Shown here one piece after another: positions 10,939-22,774 of a stretch of 64,000 nucleotides of DNA. The DNA comes from Aptenodytes patagonicus (Eukaryota; Chordata; Aves; Sphenisciformes; Spheniscidae), in contig NC_134981.1 of the NCBI RefSeq assembly GCF_965638725.1, forward strand, positions 47,644,849 through 47,708,848, in the 5' to 3' direction. The notes below the pieces were generated by a model that was not told the DNA's origin, ran no database searches, and saw only the letters and a list, made by a program, of their open reading frames with translations. The position numbers were made by a program, and so were the translations under genes. The stretch's first letter is position 1, and each line of letters starts with the position of its first letter.

Positions 10939-13187
10939 GTAATATTAATACTTTTTATTATTTCAAATTCATTTCAGTGTATTCATTAGTGTCAGCCTGA
11001 AAAATTTCAGTGGAAGAAACAGCTATTTTTTTTTCCTCTTGATAAAATGTGTGGTATCAGATGTTTAGGACATTTTCTGGTCCAAAACAGATCATGTACA
11101 GCCAATTCACATAAACTAAAATGAGACTATATGCACCCATTCCAACTGTGTAATAATACAAACCTTTCTGAATACAAGCCTTTCTGAAATTTCCAATGTT
11201 TGCTTTCTTTTGGCCAATAGACAGGATAGATATTTTTAATAACGTGATTTGAAACCAAAATATCTTAATGGTTAAAATATGTGGTTATATGTGTGTGTAT
11301 AAATATATCTATATATATAGATTATAGAGAGAGAGTAGACGAAATGCAGTTCTTAAAAAGATTTCTTGATTGTTCTAGCTTAAAAATTAGCTTCTAACTG
11401 AAATGGTTTTAAAACAAACTTCAGTAACTGAGGAGCTCTTCATAAGCCAGGTAGCATTGTCTCTCAATTCAAGCATCGTGCTGATTATTATCTGACTCGC
11501 AGCTACCTGCCACCACCTTCTAAGCCTGCAGACCATTTACAGCAGCACTTGAAAGTGAGATGTGTCTCAGATAACTATGTTTCTACAAGTTTGTGAAAAC
11601 AAGCAGAGGGTAGCAGGGCTAGGCAGAGCGGGACATCCCTGGATCAAAAGGTGAGCAGAATTCAATCACTGTGCCTGTGGTTTGGCAGCACATAGGTACT
11701 TGCCCAGCTGTAACGTAATTCCTGGACTGTTTATTTCCAAGAGGGTCTTTTTAACATGAAGGTTAAGAGGGCAAAGAATACCAAGTTGAGGGAAGTCAGG
11801 CTTTGTTAACTTTATTACTTATAGATCAGTTTACCTTATAAAGCAAGGTTCGGAAATAAAATAAACCTGGTGTATTTATCAGAAAGGTTCTGATGTTTCT
11901 GGAGGCAATACATTTAAATGTGTTAATTGGACAAAGTGGTAATACAGTATCATTTTAAGTGGAAAAAAATCCTGGCAAGACTGAATCTTTCTTGACTTGG
12001 TATTTCAAGGGAGCAATACTTTTAACCAAATCACCTTAAGCTTATTCTGAGCAAAGGCAGGTTCGGTATCCTGCCTGCACAACTTGACTAGAACTTTTGG
12101 TGAAGCCAGTCTCCCCTCTCCCTGCTCAGGCTTCTTCCACAAACCCCTCAGTAATGAAACCTGAGTGAGAGCAGGAATGCCCACCCAGAACACCTAGTGT
12201 TGGCTAGGAAGACTCAAAACTTAGTGACAGTTTCATTGCAGATTTGTCAGAGTAAGGGACTTGAGCCCAGGTATTCTCTCTTTCACCTAGGCAACTACCC
12301 AAGGCCAGAATTTTGAGCCTTGAAAGCTGACAAAAAAAATACAGTCATGTCCCAGGCAGCTTTAGTATGTGTCTCCTGCTATATGTTTGGTCTAGTGGGT
12401 TGGGTGGTGGGGTTTGGGTTTTTTTTTTAAGAATAAATGTTTTATAATTCGACCTCCTGCAAGTAACCACTACCATCTGTGCTACTTGTGTGAGCATTTC
12501 ACTCCTGCTACACCAATGCCAAAGACAGTTTCAAACCTATCAGCGCTTCATGCCACTCACAGCTTTAAGTTATTGACTTTCCTTTGATGGAACAGCTGCA
12601 AAATGCTCGAAGAGTTAAAATGCCCTGTCAGCTTAGAGACTATGGTGCTTGGTGCCCTTTTCTTTTCTGCCCCTTTACAGCATCAGAAGTTAGCTTAAAC
12701 CCTGAGTCACTTCTGCCAACTAGTTTTACTAGAATGGAAATGGAATAAAATTCACACAGCCATGAGTCTCACATAGGGGAGAGCAATTAATATTGCTCCC
12801 CCTCATACCATCGTCATGAAGCATAAAGACACAGCTTTCAAGCTGCTTCCAGCATGTTTGGCCTTTCCTTACCCTTTGAGACCACAGGGGTTTGAGTTGT
12901 GAAGTGGAGCCATAACCTGGGCATAGGACAGCGTTAACTATATAAAAAGGTGGTATGTACGTCTGAGCTCTGCTGCAAGCTCAGGGGCAATGCAGACACA
13001 CCCTTCTGTTTTCCTGTTTGCTTTGTATAGTTTTCCACAAACTCACCTTAAAATGATCAAATATTTTTATAAACCTCCATTGAGAGATGTAGGTTATATG
13101 CGCATAGTCTGTAAGGTACCAGTGTAAATCTAGGAAAATAATATTCTAAAAATTGGTGCTTATAACTAACCTACCGTTCTCTTACAG
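10939..13187 (+). other. FCHO2 intron with a short AT/GT microsatellite
   Basis: Positions 11283-11335 hold a degenerate TATATGTGTGTGTATAAATA tract followed by GAGAGAG. The remainder shows no recognised repeat. It ends at the acceptor CTCTTACAG. Confidence 0.6.
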
Positions 13188-13252
13188 GAATGCAGACCAG
13201 ATGAAAGCTTATTGGAAAATATCTAGCATTTCAGAGAAGTCTGAGAATGGAG
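13188..13252 (+). CDS. FCHO2: FCHO2 short exon, mu-homology domain
   Basis: A 65-bp exon encoding NADQMKAYWKISSISEKSEN plus part of the next Gly codon, matching FCHO2. The acceptor is CTTACAG (to 13187). The exon must end at GAATGGAG, because the next exon resumes with GTTCTGGATCC to give [10 protein letters not shown]. The donor dinucleotide is therefore GC (see 13253). Confidence 0.95.
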
Positions 13253-13258
13253 GCAAGT
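13253..13258 (+). promoter_or_regulatory. Non-canonical GC splice donor
   Basis: The exon-intron junction reads GGAG|GCAAGT. Apart from the C at +2 it fits the donor consensus well (AG before, AAGT after), which is typical of functional GC-AG introns. No GT nearby would keep the FCHO2 frame. Confidence 0.85.
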
Positions 13259-15718
13259 TGAACTCTTTTGTTTTCTTGTACAGAAAAATGATAACAGTAA
13301 AAAGGCCTCAAAAAGGCATTCTAGCCTCTATGTCCTCATGCCTGTTTACACTTTCTGTATCCTGTTTATCAGTTCACCACCTTCTCAATGAAATTCCTCC
13401 TGAGAGATTCTATTAACAGTGAGATGTAAAAATATTAACTAATTATAAAAAGAAAAATAGCGAAGCCCCTTGAAAGCAGCTAGTACCACTAAAATAGAGT
13501 TTAGACTGGGCAAGGAAATTATTACATCAATGTTATTTGGAAATGAGCAGTTATTCAAAGGAAAATATGTTTAATATCTGTGTTCTGTTTTTCCACACAC
13601 TGACAATTGAGATAAAGTAGAAAGAGGTAAGTGGAAGAACTGGGGGGGGGGGGAATCCAAAAGTCCTGTGCTGAGATAGGCTCAACTATAGATGATTCTT
13701 GACCAACATTTTGAGGGTTTTTGTTTTGACCATATATGACTCCAGGAAAAAAATAAATCTATGCACATCTGCTCAGAGTGGTAATTTATATAGCATTTTG
13801 TAAGGTACCAATAGTTGTTCTCTGCCCAGCTGCCATTCCCTGAGGTCCAGTTGATGTCACAGCCCTTGCAGCCTTTGCAGATGCAGTTTGTCTGAAGCAG
13901 AAAAACAGGAGCCAATGGGAGGCATCTCATCCACAAAGCCTCTGTGGAGAAATGGACTTGCAGTGTAACGGAAAGGCCTTTGGCCCTGTTAAGAATTTAG
14001 TGAAGGGAATTATGAAAGCACAGATTTGCTTGTAAATATGACTGGTTTCATATAGGAACCACAAGCCTGGGAAGGGAAAACCTCTTCTATTGCTGCAAAG
14101 GCTGCAAAGCTGTGGTAGTCATTCAAACAAAATCAGAGAGAATTTGATTTGATAGAGGTTATTGCTGTAGTCTGGTGTACTTTATCATTCGCTGGCCTCG
14201 CAGTTCTTTGCCATCTGTCTTCCATTATGATTATGTAGGGATAGCCTTCTCTTTTTTCCTTTACCAAACTGCGGAGCTTCTTTTAAAAGAAAAAATCATA
14301 ATAAAACACGAATGCAGCCAGGTAAAGAGCTACTGCACACCTGCAGAGCAGCATAAAATGGGCTGCCAGTGATGTAGATCATGTCTTGTGTGTGTTCAGT
14401 AGACTTGCACATATCCCACTGCTTCTGCTATATTCCCTTCTCTTCCCACCATCTTTCTTCCCCTTTTCTTTGAATATAAACACTTAGTACTCACAATTCA
14501 GTGTTTAAGAGGAAGTAATACTACGCCAGTCTTACACTTATGGAAACAAAGGGAGAAGTTGCAGAAACACTCTTACTATTAGGACAAATGTCTCGAAGTC
14601 CTCCTTATTCTGGTGTACAGAGTGGTAAAATGTTTTGGTTTTTTATGTTCCAGCACATTATGTGAGCTGTCAGTTGCAGACAGAGATAAAACACAGAACA
14701 AACTTTCAAAGCACTTGAATATATGAGTTTCCATACTTACAGTGGAAAGAAGTTCCAATTTACCCAAACTGTGACAGACCTACTGAAGAAATGAAATGGA
14801 CTTTAAGCCAAATTTATCAAGAACAAGCCATTGCATAAAACAATTATTTCATTCATCAATTCCTGCTTTTACCCTAGTAACATTTCAGTTACTAACTTTC
14901 CTCCTCATTTAGCAGTTCCTACTGACTAGTTGTTTTAAAGAAGCAAAAATACTTGACTTTCACTATTCCATTAATTAACTATTTAAATCTCTTTTTTTCC
15001 CCAGCATATTTTGCAAGAACAAGAAAAGACTTGTTTAAGAACTAGAAAAAGAGACCAGCAATAATGTTGGGTTTTTTTAAAATGCCTTGCATTGACTACA
15101 AAGGTGTACTTAAAGTAATTTTGAACTATTACTACTTTATAATGGCACTGAAGTGAACTTCACCACTGTCTATGAAAAATCAACTGAAGTTTTTGGGGAA
15201 ATGTATTTAATCAGACCTTGTCTTTATTAGAAAAATAATAATTTCTTTCCTCTGGGTACATTACTGTTCAGCTGCATTTCTTCCAATGGTTTTGTTCATG
15301 TACATTCATCCAGACAGATCGTGACAACATTTAAATATTCTGATGTACTTTCAAATCTACTAATGAAAAGTACTACATACAAGATAGACCAGCAAGCATA
15401 AATGATGATTATAGGGAAAAATCAGGTATTTAATGTAATAAGAGATTACCAAGCTGTCTGATATACATATGCTTCTATGAGTATAATCTTGTAGAAATGT
15501 GTATTGCTTCTCTCTAAATCATTCACTAGTCACTGTCTTAAACAGAGTATTGGAAAAGAGAGTTGTACTCTCATCTCTTCTGAAAATTTATATGGGACTT
15601 TCACTAGGAATAGGTCTTAAAGATCACCATGTTAGTTCTGCTCCTTACTACTAAAAATTTTGGGAGATTGTCTTGGTCTTGCAAAACAACCAGCCTTTCA
15701 GTTTTGTTATTTTTATAG
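13259..15718 (+). other. FCHO2 intron, no gene seen
   Basis: About 2.5 kb. It contains a G homopolymer at 13641-13653 and otherwise AT-rich sequence with no recognised mobile element. It ends at the acceptor TTTTTATAG. Confidence 0.6.
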
Positions 15719-15883
15719 GTTCTGGATCCCTCAGGGCAAAATTTGAACTTTCAGAAGGACCCAGTAAACCAGCAACACTTGCAGTGCTATTCATTAGTGA
15801 AGGAAGCACCCTTTCAGGAGTAGATGTAGAGCTAGTAGGCACTGGCTATCGACTTTCCCTCCTTAAGAAGAGATTTGCCACTG
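15719..15883 (+). CDS. FCHO2: FCHO2 exon, mu-homology domain
   Basis: Encodes [20 protein letters not shown], then [20 protein letters not shown], then [14 protein letters not shown]. This is the last long segment of the mu-homology domain. The acceptor is TTTATAG and the donor is ACTG|GTAAGA (strong). The exon is 165 bp with split codons at both ends. Confidence 0.97.
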
Positions 15884-16119
15884 GTAAGACACCGACATGC
15901 TTATATATTCAAATTAATATGATATATTCTATAGTGCTAAATTATAAAATATGAAACTGTTAAATGAGTGATGGATAAATAATTACTTTTCCTCAAAAAC
16001 ATGGCTGAAAACTGTTTCACTTTTTTTGTTTTTCCATAGTTAGTCAAACTGCTCCCAGGAAAATACTGACAAAATCTATTTTATCTACTGACTGCAAAAA
16101 ACCTACCTTTATTTTTCAG
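15884..16119 (+). other. Last FCHO2 intron
   Basis: A 236-bp intron from GTAAGA to ATTTTTCAG. It carries no repeat. Confidence 0.85.
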
Positions 16120-16142
16120 GACGGTATATGGCAGACTGCTGA
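16120..16142 (+). CDS. FCHO2: FCHO2 terminal coding segment and stop
   Basis: Completes the split Gly codon and adds RYMADC before TGA at 16140-16142. This matches the FCHO2 C-terminus, which is RYLADC in human. The acceptor is TTTTTCAG. All seven exons in the window splice in frame without any stop, so the gene looks functional here. Confidence 0.95.
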
Positions 16143-18390
16143 TGAACCTGTGGAAGTCATTGGATCAAAGGAGTGTAAGAAGCTCACTCTGCCCTCTCTA
16201 CTTTTCAAACACCATTTTAACGTGCATTAATTTTTTAAAAATGTTGACCTACTTTGAGGCTGAACTACAGAACAGAAAATGCACTTTTAAAAGTCATTTT
16301 GCAAACTTTTTATTACTTTATAATAGCACTGAAGTTAACTTCAACACTGTCTGTAAATGATCATCTGCAATATTTGGAAAAAATTGTTGAAATTTTAGTA
16401 AATTTATATAGATGAAGTCAAAATAATCAATAGTTGTAATGAAAGTATGAAATTGTATGTTATACTGTAAACATTAAACCTAAAACTGTAGGAAAGCAAG
16501 TAAGAAATATTTGAGCTTTCCATAAGTAATATTAATTTTTCAGATTCTTTAATTGCCAGTTTTTAAAGAAAACAGAGGCAAAGTCTCATGTAGTTCTTCC
16601 ATCAACTCGTGCCATAGAACCAGCTGAGTTAGAGATGTATAAAAAAAATGTAACTTGATGCCTGTGTATCATATATTATTAACATGTAAGTTGTTTTATA
16701 TAGGGTTGTTTTCCTAAGTGCAATGTGTTACAAAATTGCAAAAGACAGAAGTGATTTACTTCTCCGGTTAGTAAATTTTATGGGTGTTGTGATTGTTTGA
16801 ATCAATGCTGTAGATTTAATTTATTTTTATATGAATTGCATAACATTTGTGCCTTTAAAAAAAAAACAACCTGTGCCTATCCACTTTGTTATTCACATGC
16901 CTCAATTCCTTTTTCAAAGTTTGGCTCTTCATCAAGAAAGCATGGTGTTTGTATAATACATACAACTTTATAAAAATTCCTTTGACTGGGATTTAGAAGG
17001 CAGATTTGCAAAACTGGAGATTGTTTTAAAAGAGGTTTAAAATACTGGTTTACTTCCTCATGGGGTAATTGCAATAAATGCGGCTGTAGTAAAGGGAGAT
17101 GCATCATGCAGGACTTCGAAACTTCGAGATAGTAACTTTAATGTCACCAAAGATGAAAATCCTGAAAAATCACAGAAGATGGTAAAAGCAAACAGCATTT
17201 CCTTTCACTTTGACTGCAAGTCTTTGGAATATAAGTGCTTTGAGGACTGTGTGATGTGAATGTAAACATAGTACTTTGGGAGGAATAGCATTTTAGAAGG
17301 GTATTTTATAGCAGCAGGATGACAAGTACTGCCATTTCTATTAGTTTAAATTTTATCTAAACCCACCAATTTTAATATATGTATTGTTATCTAATTTGCT
17401 TGCCACAGCCTTAGCACAGGGAAGTGACACATTAGTAACGTTTTTTAAAGCAAGTCACTAATTTAGAAGATCTGTTATGTATTTGTATTATCAAGTGTTT
17501 TTTCAATGCTGAAATCAAAAGTATTGGGGAAAAATAATTCAGTAACCTACAAGTGGGAATTTTACATGACCATTTTGAATACCAGTTATCTATTTCAACT
17601 TCTCTCTTAAAACAATAAAACTTGCTTGAACTAATTCATGCAAAACCAGTAATGAATTGGACTGCTGAAGCTTTACAATAAATTAAGCTTTGTAGAGGCT
17701 ACATAAATTCTAATGTATACTACACACTTTTGCAGATGAGAGTTCCATTATTAGCACTAAGCACATACTGTACTGTAGATTTGATTGGAAGAGTATATTT
17801 GGCTCTTAACTTGCTAATCTTATTGAATGGTAAATTTCTAACTCATATAAAATGGTACAGTCTTTTTACTGGAATCTTAATTGTAATCTGCTTTGCAATC
17901 AAACCATGTTTAACATGAGAATATTTTATTAATGAAAACCCCAAACTGCATTGCTGTTTTTAATCAAGTATTACTTTAATTTCTTAGTTAAATTAAGTAG
18001 TTATGTTTCAGCACTTTTAAACTAGGTGATTATACATACATTTGCATTGGGTGCAGGTTACAATTTTGAAGCCATACAAGTTTATATAGACTTTTTGTAA
18101 AGAAATTAAAAAACAATGTAAAAAGTATGTGTTTGATAAGAAAACCATATGTAGCAAGCTGGTTCTTGCTTCTGTATACAGCACTATCCTTTGTAGCTGC
18201 CTCCTAAGAAAATTAATTTGTAAACACAACTCTAAAAGATCTGAATTTTTATGGATTGTTACTACATTGGACTGCAAATTAGAGCATAGAAGTTTATCTT
18301 ACAAAAATTGTAAATACTTCTGATTTTTCATAAAATATAAATTTTAAAAAAAAATTTGCACCCATAATAAACGTCATATAGAATTTAAAT
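16143..18390 (+). other. FCHO2: FCHO2 3' untranslated region
   Basis: AT-rich sequence downstream of the stop with candidate AATAAA signals at 17614-17619, 17677-17682 and 18366-18371. The last, in a conserved-looking AT-rich context, is a plausible distal end. No coding exon was found. The exact cleavage site is not determined. Confidence 0.6.
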
Positions 18391-18518
18391 ACTGATTTAT
18401 ATTGCTTATACTTTCACAGTCCCACAGAGCTTCTAAGCAATAATAGAACAAAACTATGCCTGTATTGAACATTTTTAAAGTGTTAATTGATTTGTAAGTG
18501 ATAAGTAGTAGAGATAAT

Positions 18519-19014
18519 CAGTACAGGAAAGACACGGACCTGTTGGAACGGGTCCAGAGGAGGGCCAGAAAAATGATGAGAGGGCTGGAACACCTCTCCT
18601 GTGAGGAAAGGCTGAGAGAGTTGGGGTTGTTCAGCCTGGAGAAGACAAGGCTTCGGGGAGACCTTATTGTGGCCTTCCAGTACTTAAAGGGGGCTTATAA
18701 GAAAGATGGGGACAGACTTCTTAGCAGGGCCTGTAGTGACAGGACAAGGGGGAATGGTTTTAAACTAAAAGAGGGTAGATTCAGACTAGATATAAGGAAG
18801 AAATTTCTTTACTGTGAGGGTGGTGAGACACTGGCACAGGTTGCCCAGAGAGGTGGTGGATGCCCCATCCCTGGAAATGTTCAAGGTCAGGTTGGACGGG
18901 GCTCTGAGCAACCTGATCTAGTTGCAGATGTCCCTGCCCACGGCAGGGGGGTTGGACTAGATGACCTTTAGAGGTCCCTTCCAACCCAAACTATTCTATG
19001 ATTCTATGATAATA
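18519..19014 (+). mobile_element. CR1 LINE 3' fragment
   Basis: 5'-truncated CR1 on the + strand. It starts in the C-terminal coding region ([20 protein letters not shown]), continues through [20 protein letters not shown], and ends with GATGACCTTTAGAGGTCCCT and a doubled ATTCTATG terminal repeat. It lies just downstream of the FCHO2 3'UTR. Confidence 0.9.
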
Positions 19015-20886
19015 TATGAACTCTTTTATATATTGAAAAACCACCACAGAGACAGTAGGTGGAAAGATGACTTCTGCAAAGAGTTGCATCTTTACTAAAC
19101 TGAAATGCCTGAGATGTGTACAATGACTTGTGCCTTTACTAAATTGGTATGCTTAACTAATAACTTAGATTAGGCCTAACTGTGGATATACTTATCAGAA
19201 AAATCTCAACTTTGTAGACATGAGCTGTTTTCTCTAAACAGTGCTATCAAATGCTGTACATTTCGTAACTTCCTTAATAACCATATATTTTGTTGAGTGC
19301 ACAGGAAAAAAATCAGTGGCAAGATTAAAGTAATCCTTTCTGATTTCTTATGTTCCACCAGTCCAAAACAGTAGGTGATTTAAGTACTACTTTGGCAGTC
19401 TGAGAATAGTCCTTCCAAGCTGCGAGCACAGAAACAAAAGTTGAAACTGAACAAATGCATATTTGAATCTGTTTCTTTCCTACTTAATCCCACAGCCTGT
19501 ATAGTTTAATAAGTAATGACTTATTAAATAGACTTTTTCAACTGGCTGGATATCATTTCAATAAGTACCATTCTTGTCATGCTGGAAAGCAATAGTCCAA
19601 GGGTTTGATTCTTATCTTTTGCTGGAAGGCAGGACTAAAGAATGCAAGTTCCCTATGGTCAGACTGAATGGTCCATCTAACCCAGGACTCTGTCTTCAAC
19701 AATGGCAGAACAAACTATGGCAAGGAGAGCTCACAAGCCATTTCCCTTCTACTCCCCCAGCATCCTCAGTTATTGGTTAGGGATGTAAAAGGGTACAATG
19801 CTGCTCAGTCCTTTTAGTATTCATTTAACTTAAAGCGTCAGAGATCACTGCTCTGGCACTTCTATTAACATTTGACTTTTGTTATTGTAAGCCAGCGCCC
19901 ACATACTACTCACATCTACTATAAACTAGATTTATACTGCTCAAGCAGGTTTGTGATTATCTAAGTGCATGATCAGGTAGTTTTTCAGGCGTAATTGACT
20001 ACATCTACCACTGCCAAATATTTATGTAGGGTTTTTGAAGGAGCTAAGATATTTGATTAGCAACTGTAACAGCGTGGGAGTTACAAGTGGGATGGGTTTT
20101 GCCATCTAACTAGAAAGGAAGGTCTTGCATCGTGCCAAAAAGCATTATGTTTCAAGTCTTGCATGTTTGAGAAGCTTAAGATAGGCATCTTGATATCTGT
20201 GTACCTTTTGTTTTCTTGGAATTGCTAGATAATTGGTTTCCATTTCAGTTGTCATGAAAGGGCAATTTTACTTTAGAGCATGCAAGAAAAAACTTGGGAA
20301 TTCCTCCGAGGATAGAGTAAGCTAAAAACAGTTCAAGGGACTAAACCAGCAAATAGCATATTTACTGTGCAGTGCCCTTGATTGGACTGATTACCAGGCC
20401 TCTTAATTGAAAACTCGATGTTTATCATCAACTCTGCATATTATTGCACTACTGAGTATTCCTTCTCAACTCAGTTTGACCTTCATGTTTACCGACATGT
20501 TGACTTTTAAGTTCTCACTTAGTTAATTCAATGCCAGTAGAAAGCATACGGTCTTTAAAGAGTAAAATAATCTTAGAAACACAAGAGGCCTCTTCTGGAT
20601 TACTTAATAAACATTTAATACTCAAATTCTGCATTTTCTATAGCTGCTTTCACTTCATTTGGAATTCATTCTTTGTTTTTAAATCTGGGATGGCTATTTT
20701 AATTATTATAACCTTAAGTATGATTTTGTTTGCCGTTGTCCCAGTTGTATTTCTTGTAAAAAGCCTTGTTCTGTGACTTAGCATTTTTTTCATTCCTAAA
20801 ACTCAACTGTTTATTTAAAAAAAATAAACAGGTTAATAATCACAATAATTCAATCATAAATCATGCCAACTTCACCATCCTGCTTA
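19015..20886. other. Intergenic DNA, no gene seen
   Basis: Single-copy-looking AT-rich sequence. The only recognisable item is the possible ancient repeat at 19650-19775, listed separately. Confidence 0.5.
19650..19775 (+). repeat. Possible ancient amniote interspersed repeat
   Basis: The segment GACTGAATGGTCCATCTAAC followed by CCAGGACTCTGTCTTCAACA resembles a repeat consensus common in turtles and crocodilians (a GGTCCATCTAGCCCAGTATCCTG-type core, recalled and not searched). The copy is diverged. The call rests on this short resemblance only. Confidence 0.4.
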
Positions 20887-21780
20887 TCACAGAATCATAG
20901 AATCATTTAGGTTGGAAAAGACCTCTAAGATCATCGAGTCCAACCGTAAACCTAACACTGCCAAGTCCACCACTAAACCATGTCCCTAAGTGCCACGTCT
21001 ACACGTCTTTTAAATACCTCCAGGGATGGGGACTCAACCACTTCCCTGGGCAGCCTGTTCCAATGCTTGACAACCCTTTCGGTGAAGAAATTCTTCCTAA
21101 TATCCGATCTAAACCTCCCCTGGCGCAACTTGAGGCCGTTTCCATTCGTCCTATCGCTTGTTACTTGGGAGAAGAGACTGACACCCACCTTGCTACAACC
21201 TCCTTTCAGGTAGTTGTAGAGAGCGATGAGGTCTCCCCTCAGCCTCCTTTTCTCCAGGCTAAACAACCCCAGTTCCCTCAGCCGCTCCTCATAAGACTTG
21301 TTCTCTAGACCCTTCACCAGCTTTGTTGCTCTCCTTTGGACACGCTCCAGCACCTCAACGTCCTTCTTGCAGTGAGGGGCCCAAAACTGAACACAGTATT
21401 CAAGGTGCGGCCTCACCAGGGCCGAGTACAGGGGGACCATCACTTCCCTACTCCTGCTGGCCACACTATTTCTGGTACAAGCCAGGATGCCATTGGCCTT
21501 CTTGGGCACACTGCCGGCACACTGTTGGCTCATGTTCAGCCGGCTGTCGACCAGCACCCCCAGGTCCTTTTCCGCCAGGCAGCTTTCCAGCCACTCTTCC
21601 CCAAGCCTGTAGCACTGCATGGGGTTGTTGTGGCTGAAGTGCAGGACCCGGCACTTGGCCTTGTTGAATCTCATACAGTTGGCCTCGGCCCATCCATCCA
21701 GCCTGTCCAGGTCCCCCTGCAGAGCCTTCCTACCCTCGAGCAGATCAACACTCCCGCCCAACTTGGTGTTGTCTGCAAAC
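20887..21780 (-). mobile_element. CR1 LINE, minus strand, 3' half (first part of a split copy)
   Basis: Starts with the reverse complement of the CR1 tail (ATAGAATCATTTAGGTTGGA) and reads on the minus strand as an open 270-aa stretch of CR1 ORF2 from the FADNTKLGG motif to the end. It breaks at TCTGCAAAC (21780), where an opposite-strand CR1 has been inserted, and resumes at 22388. Confidence 0.9.
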
Positions 21781-21786
21781 TGCAAA

Positions 21787-22387
21787 CATCCTGGCCTGTA
21801 TCAGAAATAGTGTGGCCAGCAGGACTAGGGAAGTGATCGTGCCCCTGTACTTGGCACTGGCGAGGCCGCACCTCGACTACTGTGTTCAGTTTTGGGCCCC
21901 TCACTACAAGAAGGACGTTGAGGTGCTGGAGCGTGTCCAGAGAAGGGCAACAAGGCTGGTGAGGCGTCTGGAGAACAAGTCTTATGAGGAGCGGCTGAGG
22001 GAACTGGGGTTGTTTAGCCTGGAGAAAAGGAGGCTGAGGGGAGACCTCATCACTCTACAACTACCTGAAAGGAGGTTGTAGTGAGGTGGGTGTCGGTCTC
22101 TTCTCCCAAGTAACTAGCGATAGGACGAGAGGAAACGGCCTCAAGTTGCGGCAGGGGAGGTTTAGATTGGACATGAGGAAAAATTTCTTTCCTGAAAGAG
22201 TGGTGAAACATTGGAACAGGCTGCCCAGGGAAGTGGTGGAGTCCCCATCCCTGGAGGTATTTAAAAGACGTGTAGACGAGGCGCTTAGGGACATGGTTTA
22301 GTGGGCATGGTGGTGTTGGGTTGACGGTTGGACTCGATGATCTTAGAGGTCTTTTCCAACCTTAATGATTCTGTGGTTCTATGATTC
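21787..22387 (+). mobile_element. CR1 LINE 3' fragment inserted in an opposite-strand CR1
   Basis: A + strand, 5'-truncated CR1 from CATCCTGGCCTGTATCAGAA to a TTCTGTGGTTCTATGATTC tail. It interrupts the minus-strand copy at GCAAAC|TTACTG; the uninterrupted junction can be seen in the copy at 25112-26521. A TGCAAAC heptamer is doubled at the left junction (21774-21787) but not at the right, so it is not a normal target duplication. Confidence 0.88.
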
Positions 22388-22774
22388 TTACTGAGGGTGC
22401 ACTCGATCCCCTCGTCCAGATCATTGATAAAGATATTAAACAGAACTGGCCCCAATACTGAGCCCTGGGGAACACCACTTGTGACTGGCCGCCAACTGGA
22501 TTGAACTCTATTCACCACAATTCTTTGGGCCCGGCCATCCAGCCATTTTTTTACCCAGCGAAGAGTACGCCCGTCCAAGCCGTGAGCCGCCAGCTTCTCC
22601 AGGAGAATGCTGTGGGAAACGGTGTCAAAGGCCTTCCTGAAGTCCAGGTAGACCACATCCACAGCCTTTCCCTCATCCACTAGGCGGGTCACCTGGTCAT
22701 AGGAGATCAGGTTGGTCAAGCAGGACCTGCCTTTCATAAACCCATGCTGACTGGGCCTGATCGCCTGGTTGTCC
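22388..22774 (-). mobile_element. CR1 LINE, minus strand, second part of the split copy
   Basis: Resumes the CR1 broken at 21780 (TTACTGAGGGTGCACTCG) and runs through the reverse transcriptase region ([20 protein letters not shown] on the minus strand). It ends 5'-truncated at 22774. Confidence 0.88.
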
